Positions 8,311-18,272 of a DNA stretch of 64,000 bases are shown here, in pieces. The translations under genes and the position numbers were made by a program. How positions within the stretch are numbered: position 1 is the first letter of the stretch; each line of letters begins with the position of its first letter. Below the pieces are notes generated by a model. The model saw only the letters and a program-made list of their open reading frames with translations. It searched no databases and was not told where the DNA came from. Source of the DNA: JACVRW01 sp963751105. GTDB lineage: Bacteria > Actinomycetota > Thermoleophilia > Solirubrobacterales > Thermoleophilaceae. The stretch lies in the NCBI GenBank assembly GCA_963751105.1, contig CAVVTG010000002.1:2666001-2730000 (forward strand), given 5' to 3'.

Positions 8311-8772
8311 TCAGGACCAGTTCTCAGCCGCGAGTTCGGACGAGTCCGGCACCTCGAAGCCCCCCTCCTTGGGCGTTCCGATCCGAAGCGGGTTGCCGAA
8401 CGGGTCGCGCAACCCGCAGTCGGTGCCGTAGAAACGCTCGGTCGGCTCTTCGGTGAACTCGACGCCCTTGGCTACGAGCTCCTCGTAGGTCTTGTGCACG
8501 TCGTCTACGGCGATGATCGCCGCCATGCCCAGCGCGCCCTTCGTGACCAGCTCGCGAACCTGCTCGGCCGTAGCCTCGTCGTGCGCCGGCGGTCCCGGCC
8601 GCTCCAGCAGCAGCTGCCGGTCTGGCTGACCCGGGAAGTTGACAGTCAACCAGCGCATGAAGCCGAGGTCGGCGTCGGTATTCAGCTCGAAGCCGAGCTT
8701 CCCGACGTAGAAGTCGAGCGCCTCATCCTGATCGAGCACGTATACCTGTGTATGAGTGATCTTGCTTGACAT
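8311..8772 (-). CDS. VOC family (glyoxalase/bleomycin resistance-like) protein
   Basis: A 153-residue vicinal-oxygen-chelate protein with the two beta-alpha-beta-beta-beta modules: THTQVYVLDQDEALDFYVGK at the start and a GTDCGLRDPFGNPLRI ending. The ATG at 8772 places the first strand correctly; extending upstream adds an Arg-rich, unrelated tail and runs into the AraC gene. It starts 10 bp after the AraC gene stop, a pairing common in Actinobacteria. Likely role: detoxification or small-molecule binding; substrate unknown. Confidence 0.8.
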   Translation of the reverse strand: MSSKITHTQVYVLDQDEALDFYVGKLGFELNTDADLGFMRWLTVNFPGQPDRQLLLERPGPPAHDEATAEQVRELVTKGALGMAAIIAVDDVHKTYEELVAKGVEFTEEPTERFYGTDCGLRDPFGNPLRIGTPKEGGFEVPDSSELAAENWS

Positions 8773-8782
8773 GAGAACGAGG

Positions 8783-9208
8783 CTAAGGCTCGCGGCTCGC
8801 CTTCGCTTCTCCAAAACTGCTCGGTCTCGTCCACGCCTTGGCGAAGCAGGCTGGCACGGATCTGAGGTCCGCCGCACGCCGCCGATAGGTGGCCGGCGAC
8901 TCGCCCACGATGTCGCTGAACGTGCGGCTGAAGGTCCCCAGGCTCGCGAAGCCCACGTCGAAGCAGATCTCGGTCACGGGGCGGTCGGTCTCCCTGAGCA
9001 GAAACATCGCCCGCTCGACCCGGCGGCGCTGCAGGTAGCGATGCGGAGTCTCGCCGAAGGTGGCGCGAAAGACCCGAATGAAATGGGCCTCGGAGACATA
9101 GGCGATCTGTGCCAGGGCCGGGATATCGAGCCGCTTCGCGTAGTCGCGATCCATCGCGTCACGCGCGCGAAGCATGCAGCGGTTCGATTCTTCGGCGGCT
9201 CGGCTCAC
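8783..9208 (-). CDS. AraC family transcriptional regulator (short form)
   Basis: A 141-residue protein made almost entirely of the double helix-turn-helix DNA-binding domain of AraC/XylS regulators (IPALAQIAYVSEAHFIRVFR and VTEICFDVGFASLGTFSRTF). There is no sugar-binding domain, only a C-terminal tail containing WTRPSSFGEA, which I associate with AraC proteins that sit next to VOC genes. It is transcribed just before the VOC gene and probably controls it. Start is a GTG at 9208. Confidence 0.8.
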   Translation of the reverse strand: MSRAAEESNRCMLRARDAMDRDYAKRLDIPALAQIAYVSEAHFIRVFRATFGETPHRYLQRRRVERAMFLLRETDRPVTEICFDVGFASLGTFSRTFSDIVGESPATYRRRAADLRSVPACFAKAWTRPSSFGEAKASREP

Positions 9209-9245
9209 GCTGATTCTGAGACCATCGACCGGCGTGCCGTCGGTG

Positions 9246-12200
9246 CTACGCGGCCACGCCGCCCGGAGCCCGGTCCGGAGCCTCTTCCTCCACCGCGCCG
9301 TCCTCCGGCTCGCCCTCGGGCGGCAGCACGCCGCCGCGGTCGGTGCCGGCGATCAGCTCGTCCGGTGCCCGCTCGGCGGGGATGAAGCCGGACTTCATGC
9401 CGAAGTAGACCGCCTGGGGGTGGTGGGCGATGATCGCCACCGTCGACTGTTCGGGCATGACCGCGAAGCCGTCGGACAGGTACATGCCGACACTGTCGAG
9501 CCCGAGCAGGCGCCAGACCTTCTCGTGCTCTGACTGGTCGGGGCAGGCCGGGTAGCCCCACGAGTAGCGCCGCCCCTGGTCGAGATCGATGCCCAGGCCA
9601 CGGCGCGCTTCGGCGTGCAGCCACTCCGCGAGGCCCTCGGCCGACTGCACGCCCAGCCCGTGGGTGTAGAGCTGCTCGGCGAACTCGCCGTCGCGCTCGA
9701 GCTGGGCCATCAGGTCGGTGACCTCGGGACCCACGGTCACGCCCTGGAGAGCGACCACGTCGCGCTCGCCCGACTCGATCGGGCGAAAGAAGTCCGACAG
9801 GCAGATGCGGTCGTGCTTGGGCTGGCGCGGGAAGCTGAGCCGCTCGAGCTCCTGCGACGGGTCGGCCGGGTCGAACACCACCAACTCGTTCCCGTCGGCG
9901 TTGCAGGGGAAATAGCCGAGCTTCGCGCGCGGGCGCAGGTAGTCCTGCGAGGCCCACATACGCTCCAGGCGGGGAGCGAAGCCCTCTTCCTCGCCGTCAC
10001 CCTGCACGAGGCGCTCCCACGCCTCGCCCTTCACGCCGCGACCGCCCCAGTGGAGCTTGAACAGCACGTGGCGGTCGAGGTAGGGATAGACGTCGTCGAG
10101 GTCGACCTCGATCTCGCGCACGCCCCAGAAGGGCGGCTCGGGGATCGGCGTGTCGGTGCGGGCGGCGGAGCGGACCGAGCTGTCGGTCACGGCCGGCGCG
10201 TCGTCGACCACGACGGGCTTCTCGCGCAGCGTCTTGGCCTCCGAGCGCATGCGCTCGACCAGGTCGTCGCGGGCCTCGCCGTCCACCAGCTGGTCGACCG
10301 TGGCCAGGCCGGCGAAGGCGTCCTTGCAGTAGAAGACGCCGGGCTCGTAGACCTCGTCGGACTCCTTGCCCTTCGGGTAGAGGATGCGCCGCCCGAAGTC
10401 GCGGTTGATGGCCGCCCCGCCGATCAGCACGGGGAACTCGTGGCCGCGCTCGTGCAGCTCCTGCACGCAGATCGGCATCTGCTTGGAAGTGGAGACGAGC
10501 AGAGCAGAGAGCCCGATCGCGTCGGCCTCGTGCTCCACCGCGGCGTTGATGATCGTGTCCACCGGCACCTGCTTGCCGAGGTCGATCACCGTGTAGCCGT
10601 TGTTCGTCAGGATGGTGTTGACGAGCGACTTGCCGATGTCGTGCACGTCGCCGAACACGGTGGCGATCACCACCTTGCCCTTGGTGTGTCCCTCCATCCG
10701 CTCGAGGTAGTTCTCGAGCTGCGCGACGGCGCGCTTCATCACCTCGGCCGACTGCAGCACGAAGGGCAGGATCAGCTCGCCGGCTCCGAACTTGTCGCCC
10801 ACCTCCTTCATGGCGGGCAGCAGCACCTGGTTCAGGGTCGGGACCGCGCCGATCTTCTCCACCGAGCGGTCGATCCAGTCCTCCACGCCCTCCTTCTTGC
10901 GACGCAGGATGTGGAAATGCAGAGCCTCCTCGGGCTCCATGCCCTCGGTGGGGTTGGCGCCGCCGTCGTCGGCCTCCTCCTCGCCCTTCTCCTCGAAGTG
11001 GCCGATGAAGCGCTCGAGCGCGTCCTCGCGCCGGTTGAAGACCAGATCGTCGGTCAGCTCGCGCTCGTTCTCGGCGATCTCGTTGTACGGCTTGATGTGG
11101 TTGGGGTTGACCATCGCCAGGTCGAGCCCCGCCTCCACGCAGTGGTGGAGGAAGACCGAGTTGAGCACCGCGCGGGCGCCGGGCGACACGCCGAAGGAGA
11201 CGTTGGAGACGCCGAGCGAGGTCTTGACCCCGGACAGCTCGGACTTGATCCGTTTGATGCCCTCGATCGTGGCCACGGCCGAGGGGCGCCACTCCTCGTC
11301 ACCGGTGGTGAGGGTGAAGGTCAGCGCGTCGAAGATGAGCGCCTCGCGGTCGAGCCCGTGCTCGTCGCAGGCCAGCTCGACGATGCGCTTGGCCACCTCG
11401 AGCTTGCGCTCGGCGGTCTTGGCCATCCCCACCTCGTCGATGGTCAGCGCGATCAGGGCCGCGCCGTGGGCCTTGGCCAGCGGGGCGACCACGTCGAGCT
11501 TGTCGCGGCCGGCCTCGAGGTTGACCGAGTTGACGATCGCGCGACCGGGGATCGCCTCGAGGGCGGCCTGGATCACGTCGGGCTCGGTGGAGTCCACCTG
11601 TATCGGCGCCGGCTGGGTGAGCGAGATGCGCTTGACCACCTCGCGCATCTGCTCGTCCTCGTCCTGGCGCTCGGTGAGCGCGACGCAGACGTCGAGGACG
11701 TGCGCGCCACCCTCAACCTGGTCCTCGGCGACCTGGACGATGCCGTCGTAGTCGTTGGCCAGCAGCAGCTCCTTGGCCTTGCGCGAGCCCTGTGAGTTGA
11801 CCCGCTCGCCCACCAGCGTCGGGCGCGGCTCCTGCACCAGCGGGGTGGCGGTCATCATCGAGGACACGAGCGCCGCGCGGGTCTCCGGCCGGGCGGGGGT
11901 GTCGCGGCCGCCGACCCGGTCGACGATCGCCGCGATGTGATCGGGGGTGGTGCCGCAGCAGCCGCCCACGATCGAGATGCCGTAGCGCTCCACGAACTCC
12001 TGCAGGGTCTTGGCCAGCGGGTCGGGCTCCTCGGGGAAGATGGTCTCGCCGTCGGGTCCCTGGAGGGGCAGCCCGGCGTTGGGGATGCAGTGCACGGGCA
12101 CAGGGCTGATCTCACCGAGGAAGCGGATGGCGTCGCGCATGTCCTCGGGACCGGTGGAGCAGTTGAGCCCGATCACGTCCACGTCCAGCGCGGTGAGGGT

Positions 12201-12833
12201 GGTGAGCACGGCCTGGATGTCCGTGCCCAGCAGCATCTTGCCGCCGTTGGGCAGCAGCGAGACGCTCGTCTGGATCGGCAGCGTCCGGCCGGTGAGCTTG
12301 AAGGCCTCGCGCGTCCCGAAGATCGCCGCCTTGACCTCGAGGATGTCCTGCGCGGTCTCGATGATGATGAGGTCGGCGCCGCCCTCCACCAGACCCTGGG
12401 CCTGCTCGGTGAACACCTCCACGAGCTCGCGGAAGGTGATCTTGCCCAGGGTGGGATCGTCGGACGCGGGCAGGTGGCCCGTGGGTCCGATCGAGCCGGC
12501 CACGAAGCGCGCGTCACCCGCGGCGGCGCGGGCGATCTCGGCGGCGCGGCGGTTGATCTCGAGCGTGTGCTGCTCGAGACCCCACTCCTCGAGCTTGAGC
12601 CGGCTGCCCTGGAAGGTGTCTGTCTCCAGCACCTCGGCGCCGGCTTCCAGCATCGACTCGTGCACGCCCTGGATCACGTCGGGCCGGTTGAGCACGAGCG
12701 CCTCGTGGCACTTGCCCGGAAGCCCGCCGTAGTCCTCCGAGGTCAGCTCGAACTGCTCCAGGGTGGCCCCCATGCCGCCGTCGAAGACGACGACCCGGCT
12801 TCTCGTGGCCTCGATGTAGTCGCGCTGCGCCAA
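9246..12833 (-). CDS. metH: Cobalamin-dependent methionine synthase
   Basis: A 1195-residue full-length MetH that transfers a methyl group from 5-methyltetrahydrofolate to homocysteine through B12. Domains in order: homocysteine-binding barrel with zinc cysteines (GLNCST near 222 and GGCCGT near 292), pterin-binding barrel (from about 345, VGERVNSQGS), cobalamin cap and binding domain (GDVHDIGK near 729, holding the cobalt-ligating His), and SAM-binding reactivation domain (YSWGYPACPD near 1092). The extra acidic tail of about 30 residues is unusual. The start is TTG at 12833. No B12 riboswitch fits in the 57 bp before it; instead a long palindrome overlaps the likely promoter. Confidence 0.97.
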   Translation of the reverse strand: MAQRDYIEATRSRVVVFDGGMGATLEQFELTSEDYGGLPGKCHEALVLNRPDVIQGVHESMLEAGAEVLETDTFQGSRLKLEEWGLEQHTLEINRRAAEIARAAAGDARFVAGSIGPTGHLPASDDPTLGKITFRELVEVFTEQAQGLVEGGADLIIIETAQDILEVKAAIFGTREAFKLTGRTLPIQTSVSLLPNGGKMLLGTDIQAVLTTLTALDVDVIGLNCSTGPEDMRDAIRFLGEISPVPVHCIPNAGLPLQGPDGETIFPEEPDPLAKTLQEFVERYGISIVGGCCGTTPDHIAAIVDRVGGRDTPARPETRAALVSSMMTATPLVQEPRPTLVGERVNSQGSRKAKELLLANDYDGIVQVAEDQVEGGAHVLDVCVALTERQDEDEQMREVVKRISLTQPAPIQVDSTEPDVIQAALEAIPGRAIVNSVNLEAGRDKLDVVAPLAKAHGAALIALTIDEVGMAKTAERKLEVAKRIVELACDEHGLDREALIFDALTFTLTTGDEEWRPSAVATIEGIKRIKSELSGVKTSLGVSNVSFGVSPGARAVLNSVFLHHCVEAGLDLAMVNPNHIKPYNEIAENERELTDDLVFNRREDALERFIGHFEEKGEEEADDGGANPTEGMEPEEALHFHILRRKKEGVEDWIDRSVEKIGAVPTLNQVLLPAMKEVGDKFGAGELILPFVLQSAEVMKRAVAQLENYLERMEGHTKGKVVIATVFGDVHDIGKSLVNTILTNNGYTVIDLGKQVPVDTIINAAVEHEADAIGLSALLVSTSKQMPICVQELHERGHEFPVLIGGAAINRDFGRRILYPKGKESDEVYEPGVFYCKDAFAGLATVDQLVDGEARDDLVERMRSEAKTLREKPVVVDDAPAVTDSSVRSAARTDTPIPEPPFWGVREIEVDLDDVYPYLDRHVLFKLHWGGRGVKGEAWERLVQGDGEEEGFAPRLERMWASQDYLRPRAKLGYFPCNADGNELVVFDPADPSQELERLSFPRQPKHDRICLSDFFRPIESGERDVVALQGVTVGPEVTDLMAQLERDGEFAEQLYTHGLGVQSAEGLAEWLHAEARRGLGIDLDQGRRYSWGYPACPDQSEHEKVWRLLGLDSVGMYLSDGFAVMPEQSTVAIIAHHPQAVYFGMKSGFIPAERAPDELIAGTDRGGVLPPEGEPEDGAVEEEAPDRAPGGVAA

Positions 12834-12840
12834 GACGTTG

Positions 12841-12874
12841 ATCCTACCAACCTTGACACGATTGTGTGAAGGTT
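12841..12874 (-). promoter_or_regulatory. metH promoter with 26-bp palindromic operator
   Basis: The palindrome spans 12849-12874. Its halves on the plus strand are AACCTTGACAC and GTGTGAAGGTT, separated by GATT, with one mismatched pair. On the minus strand TTCACA (12870-12865) and TAGGAT (12846-12841) make a -35/-10 pair with an 18-nt spacer, and the -10 ends 7 nt before the TTG start. A protein bound to the palindrome would cover the -35 and spacer, so a repressor is likely. Which regulator is unknown. Confidence 0.55.
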
Positions 12875-12890
12875 GTGTTTGCCCGCGGCT

Positions 12891-13421
12891 TCAGACGGTG
12901 CGGCGCGCGCGGTAGCCGCGGCGGCGGGCGATGGGGCCGAGCACCGCTCCGACCGCCTGGAGCATCGGCCACGGCGGGCTCGCCGGCCTCACCTCGTCCC
13001 CGAACTCCGGAACCATCACGGCGAGCTGCAGCGGGCGCGGCATACCCTTGTCGTCGAGCTCGTCGTTCTGCGCGAGAGCGAACAGAGTCTCGAAGAACGA
13101 GGCGATGTCGAGGGCCGGCCGGAAGTACTGCACCGACGACGCCTCTTCGGTGGTCTCGTTCCAGAAGCGATGCGGAGTGCCGGCCGGCACCGGGATCGTG
13201 TCACCGGGACCGAGCTCACGGCGCTCGCCCGCGACCTCGAAGACAAGCGACCCCGACACGACCTCCGCCCCGCTCTCCTGCATCGGATGTATGTGGAGCG
13301 GCTCTCGCTCGGCGCCCGGCGGATGCACCGAGTCGATCCGCAGCAGCTCGGGCCGGAGCTCGGTGAAGGTCATCCGCTGTCCGGTGCGGGGGTTGGAGAT
13401 CTCCTGACCCTCGAAGGCCAT
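12891..13421 (-). CDS. Cupin domain-containing protein
   Basis: A 176-residue protein with a single cupin barrel. Motif 1 is the segment PLHIHPMQESGAEVVSGSL with two histidines and a glutamate as likely metal ligands, and motif 2 is PGDTIPVPAGTPHRFWN with the fourth histidine. After the barrel comes a helical part and a basic C-terminus ending RRRGYRARRTV. The metal and substrate are unknown; similar proteins bind or oxidise small molecules. A TAGCCT hexamer (13428-13433) sits 6 nt before the ATG, divergent from the SDR gene. Confidence 0.75.
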   Translation of the reverse strand: MAFEGQEISNPRTGQRMTFTELRPELLRIDSVHPPGAEREPLHIHPMQESGAEVVSGSLVFEVAGERRELGPGDTIPVPAGTPHRFWNETTEEASSVQYFRPALDIASFFETLFALAQNDELDDKGMPRPLQLAVMVPEFGDEVRPASPPWPMLQAVGAVLGPIARRRGYRARRTV

Positions 13422-13461
13422 CTGCCCAGGCTAACCGCGCTCGCCGATTAAGCTGCCGCGC

Positions 13462-14141
13462 GTGCCGGTCGCCCTCGTCACGGGAGCCAATCGCGGGATA
13501 GGCCGCGAGACGGCCCGCCAGCTCGCCGAGCGCGGCTACGACGTGATTCTGAGCGCCCGCGACGAGGCCAAGGCGCGCGAGGCGGCCGAGGCCGTCGGCG
13601 CGACGCCGCTCGAGCTGGACGTCTCCGACCCCGGCTCGATCGAGCGCGCGGCGACGGCCGTTCGGGAGCAGCCCGGAGTGCTCGACGTGCTCGTCAACAA
13701 CGCCGGCGTGGGCACCGACTGGGGCGTGGCCGGCGCCGAGCCGGACTTCGAAGCCATCCAGAGCGCACTGGACACCAACTTCTTCGGCGCCTACCGCCTG
13801 ACCGTGGCCCTGCTGCCGCTCCTGCGCAAATCGGAGCACCCCCGCATCGTCAACGTGTCGAGCGGGATGGGCGGCATCGCCGAGATGGGCGGCTGGTCGC
13901 CGGGCTACCGCGTCTCCAAGGCGTCGCTCAACGCGATGACCAGGATCCTCTCGGCCGAACTCGCCGACTCCGACATCAAGGTCAACTCGGCCTGCCCGGG
14001 CTTCGTCAACACCGACATGGGCGGTCAGTTCGGGGCCAAGAAGCCGGTGGAGGACGGCGCGGCGGGCATCGTCTGGCTGGCCACGCTGCCCGACGACGGT
14101 CCCACCGGTGGGTTCTTCCGCGACGGCAAGCCGGTCGCGTT

Positions 14142-14145
<4 letters not shown>
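13462..14145 (+). CDS. Short-chain dehydrogenase/reductase
   Basis: A 227-residue classical SDR. It has the TGANRGIG cofactor glycine motif at residues 7-14, NNAG at 79-82, the catalytic serine in NVSSG, and YRVSK (Tyr149/Lys153). The length and the GxxxGxG type suggest NADP(H) use in carbonyl or alcohol conversion; the substrate is unknown. The C-terminus resembles carbonyl reductase-like SDRs. A TAAGCT hexamer (13449-13454) lies 7 nt before the GTG start. Its TAG stop shares the four bases CTAG with the convergent galK stop. Confidence 0.85.
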
Positions 14146-15194
<1,049 letters not shown>

Positions 15195-15209
15195 GGGAGC
15201 TGGGCCGGG

Positions 15210-17546
15210 CTAGGCCTCGGCCTCCGCCGGCTCGCGCCGGCGGCGGCTCGAGCTGCGCAGCTCCACCGGCGCGGCGTGCAGCGCGCGCAGACGCAGGTCC
15301 TTCCAGGTCATGCCCTCGCGCACCAGCGCCGGCATGCCCATCGTCAGCGCAGTGGCGATCTCCACCGCTTGCAGGATGATCCCGTAGGCGAAGGCGTCGG
15401 TCTTGCTCACCCCGTAGGCCGACAGCACCGCCACGCAGGCGGCCTGGAACACGCCGAGGTTGGACGGGGTGACCGGCAGCGCCGCGGTCACGTTGACCGC
15501 GAACAGGACGGCGGCCGCGGCGCCCAGCCCGGCGCGCTCGTCCAGCCCGAGCGCAACCAGGAGGACGTAGCAGGTGAGCCACTGGATGGCCCAGGCACTG
15601 AGCTGCATGATCGCCGCCCAGCCGCCCAGCCGTGGGTGGCGAAACACCTCGAGGCCGCGGCGCACCTGGACCATCGCTCCGCGCGCCGCGGCGGCGGCCT
15701 GCTGCACCCGCTGGAAGCGGCTCGGGGTGCCGCGGCGCAGTATCCAGGGGGCCGACAGCACCAGCGCCAGCACCACCACGGGGGCGATGGTGGCGATCAT
15801 CAGCGCGTCCTCGTTGCCCTGGAACAGGCCGATCGTGGCGAACATCACCGAGCCGAGCACCACCAGAGCGAGGATGTTCAGCAGGGTCTGGGAGACCATC
15901 GTGCCGAGCACGACCGGGAAGCGGTCGCGCACCCGGCCGACACGCCGCGACAGGATCAGCGCGCGCGAGGGCTCGCCGAGGCGGGCCGGCAGCGTGGCCG
16001 ACATGAGCACGCCGATCATGGTGGCGCGGGCGGTGTCGCGCCGGCGCACGCGCGTGCCCGGCAGAGCCGCTTCGAGGATGGCGTGCCAGGCCTCGGCCCG
16101 CAGCAGCATCGATGCGCACATCAGCGCGAAGCCGACCAGCACCCACACCGGCGTTGCGGCAAGCAGGGCGCGGCCGATCGACTCGATGCCGAGCCGCTCG
16201 AGGGCCAGCGCGGTCAGCCCGATGCCCGCCACGGCGCCGGCGCCCACGAGAATGCGCCTCGCCGTGCGAGCCGCTCGCCGGCGCCCGGCCGAGGGCTCGT
16301 TCGGCTCCAGCGAGGGCAGCCGCCGCGGCGGCACCCGCGCTCCCGGCTCGGTGGGCGCGGTGCCCACGCACTGGGCCAGGCGCACCCTGCGGCTCTCGGG
16401 CCGGGGGATCGCGATGGCCTCGGCGTAGACCTCGGTGACCTCCTCGGCCACCCGGGACCAGGCGAAGCGCCCGGCGCGCTCGCGCGCCGCCGCTGACATC
16501 TCCATACGGCGCTCGGGGTCGAGGGCGAGCGCGCGCACGGCCTCGCCCAGCTCCACGGCGTCGCCCACGGGCACCAGCAGTCCGTCGGTGCCGTGGCGCA
16601 CCACGTCGCGGTAGCCGGCGATGTCGGACGCCACCACCGGCGTGGACGAGGCGAAGGCCTCGGTGAGCACCATGCCGAAGCTCTCGCCGCCCAGGGAGGG
16701 CGCGCAGAGCAGGTCGGCCTCGCCCAGCAGCCGCCATTTCTCCTCGTCGTCCACCCGTCCGGCCACGTCCACACCGCCGGGCTCGAGCAGCAGCGGAGCC
16801 ACCTCTTCCTCCGTGGCGCCGGCGATCGTCAGTCGAGCCTTGACCCCGGCCCCGCGCAGCGCCTCGAAGGCGCGCAGCAGCACGGGGAGGCCCTTGCGCT
16901 CCTCGGCCCGGCCGACGAACAGCAGACGCAGCTCGTCGTGCGGACGCGAGAGGTCGGGTCGCGCCGCGGCCAGGTCCACCCCGTTGGGAACGATCCGGTA
17001 GCGGCCGCCGTAGAAGCGCTGCGCGGTCCAGCGGGCGGCCTCGGAGACCGCTATGCGCGAGCTGAGCTTCGCGTACAGGCGGCGGGCTCCCCCGACATGC
17101 ACGGCAATGTTGTTCGCCACGAAGCTCGTCGAATAGGTGTGGAAGGTGGCCACCGTCGGCGCCCGAGCGGCCTCGGCGGCGTACCAGGACACCAACGGCG
17201 CGTTGGGCTCGTGCACGTGGACGACGTCGTAGCCCCCGGTGCGCAGCTCGCGGCCGAGCTTGCCCACGGAGTCGGGAAACACGGCCAGGTTCGACACGGC
17301 GCCGTTCATGGGCAGCCCGACCGTGCGGCCGAGCGGGATCACGTGATCGGGCAGGGGCCGGAGCTGCGGGCGAGCACCGCTGTGGGTGACACGGGCCAGG
17401 CGATCGTCGGGGTCGTACGGCGCCAGGAGCCTGACCTCGTGGCCTTGCTCGAGAAGCTCCTCGGAGAGAGCCTCCACATGGCGCCCGACGCCGCCGGGGT
17501 ACGTGTACGAGTAGGGCGACACTAGGGCTACGCGCACCGGGCCCAT
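15210..17546 (-). CDS. PimA-like glycosyltransferase fused to a flippase-like membrane domain
   Basis: A 778-residue two-part protein. Residues 1 to about 370 are a GT-B family 4 glycosyltransferase resembling phosphatidylinositol mannosyltransferases (SPYSYTYPGGVGRHVEALSE at the start, VPNGVDL, and the donor-binding segment SLGGESFGMVLTEA with the EX7E pattern). Residues about 420 to 750 are a polytopic lysylphosphatidylglycerol-synthase-type TM domain (UPF0104/flippase-like), with NLGVFQAACVAVLSAYGV near the end. This couples sugar addition on a lipid to its movement across the membrane in one chain. I take the ATG at 17546, since the PimA-type N-terminus starts there; another ATG lies at 17567. 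Confidence 0.8.
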   Translation of the reverse strand: MGPVRVALVSPYSYTYPGGVGRHVEALSEELLEQGHEVRLLAPYDPDDRLARVTHSGARPQLRPLPDHVIPLGRTVGLPMNGAVSNLAVFPDSVGKLGRELRTGGYDVVHVHEPNAPLVSWYAAEAARAPTVATFHTYSTSFVANNIAVHVGGARRLYAKLSSRIAVSEAARWTAQRFYGGRYRIVPNGVDLAAARPDLSRPHDELRLLFVGRAEERKGLPVLLRAFEALRGAGVKARLTIAGATEEEVAPLLLEPGGVDVAGRVDDEEKWRLLGEADLLCAPSLGGESFGMVLTEAFASSTPVVASDIAGYRDVVRHGTDGLLVPVGDAVELGEAVRALALDPERRMEMSAAARERAGRFAWSRVAEEVTEVYAEAIAIPRPESRRVRLAQCVGTAPTEPGARVPPRRLPSLEPNEPSAGRRRAARTARRILVGAGAVAGIGLTALALERLGIESIGRALLAATPVWVLVGFALMCASMLLRAEAWHAILEAALPGTRVRRRDTARATMIGVLMSATLPARLGEPSRALILSRRVGRVRDRFPVVLGTMVSQTLLNILALVVLGSVMFATIGLFQGNEDALMIATIAPVVVLALVLSAPWILRRGTPSRFQRVQQAAAAARGAMVQVRRGLEVFRHPRLGGWAAIMQLSAWAIQWLTCYVLLVALGLDERAGLGAAAAVLFAVNVTAALPVTPSNLGVFQAACVAVLSAYGVSKTDAFAYGIILQAVEIATALTMGMPALVREGMTWKDLRLRALHAAPVELRSSSRRRREPAEAEA

Positions 17547-17567
17547 GGTATCGGCCACACTTGACAT

Positions 17568-18266
17568 GTGAGCGACGTTCGCAACTTCGTCAAATACACC
17601 TTCCTCAAGCTCGATCCGGCCTGGCGGCGGCGCTCGCCCGAGGAGCGGGCAGCGGACAAGCGCGAATTCGCCGCCGCCTGCCGGGAATTCGCGGAGCAGG
17701 GCTACCTGCGGGCGTACTCGCTGGTGGGCACGCGGGGCGACTGCGATCTGATGATCAGGGCGATCTCACCCGCGCTCGAGCCGATCCACGAGCTTCACGT
17801 GCTCCTCAACCAGAGCGGGCTGATGCGCTGGGCCGAGGTGCCGCATTCCTACCTCGCCATGACCAAGGAGTCGCCCTACTCCGACGAGCCCGATCGGCCG
17901 CTCGAGCCGCGTCCGGGCGCCGACTCCCGCTACCTGATCGTCTACCCGATGTGGAAGAAGCGGGAGTGGTACGGGCTCCCGCCCGAGGAGCGCATGCGGG
18001 TGATGCGCGACCACATCGCGGTGGCCCGTGGCTTCACCGGCATCGAGACCAACACGGCGTACTCGTTCGGCCTCGACGACCAGGAGTTCGTGGTGGCCTT
18101 CGACCTCGACGATCCGGCCGAGTTCCTCGACCTGGTCCAGGCGCTGCGGGCCACGGAGTCGAGCGCCTACACCGAGTCGGAGACCCCGATCTTCACCTGC
18201 ATCTCGAGCTCGCTGGAGAGGGCCCTCGACGCGCTCGACGGTGAGGCCGCCCGCGCTCTGGCCTAG
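17568..18266 (+). CDS. hemQ: Chlorite dismutase family protein, likely coproheme decarboxylase
   Basis: A 232-residue ferredoxin-like heme-binding protein of the chlorite dismutase family. HemQ/ChdC converts coproheme to heme b, the last step of heme synthesis in Actinobacteria and Firmicutes. The segment with Tyr126 in YPM, WKKREWYGLPPEERMRVMRD and the following His149 matches the catalytic tyrosine and lysine region of HemQ. True chlorite dismutases have a distal Arg that I cannot see here. The GTG start is 21 bp from the divergent ATG of the glycosyltransferase gene. Confidence 0.75.
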   Translation: MSDVRNFVKYTFLKLDPAWRRRSPEERAADKREFAAACREFAEQGYLRAYSLVGTRGDCDLMIRAISPALEPIHELHVLLNQSGLMRWAEVPHSYLAMTKESPYSDEPDRPLEPRPGADSRYLIVYPMWKKREWYGLPPEERMRVMRDHIAVARGFTGIETNTAYSFGLDDQEFVVAFDLDDPAEFLDLVQALRATESSAYTESETPIFTCISSSLERALDALDGEAARALA

Positions 18267-18272
18267 TAGCCA

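Noticed and set aside
9175..9200. GGTTCGATTC as a possible tRNA T-loop
   Set aside because: It lies within the start of the AraC gene and no cloverleaf can be formed around it.
9615..11795. Long open frame of 726 codons on the plus strand opposite metH
   Set aside because: It is the mirror of a strongly conserved gene in GC-rich DNA, full of His/Arg/Leu/Gly runs and with no domain; a codon-bias shadow.
12834..12890. Cobalamin or SAM riboswitch before metH
   Set aside because: Only 57 bp lie between the genes, too short for either, and no B12-box sequence is present; the palindrome explains the structure better.
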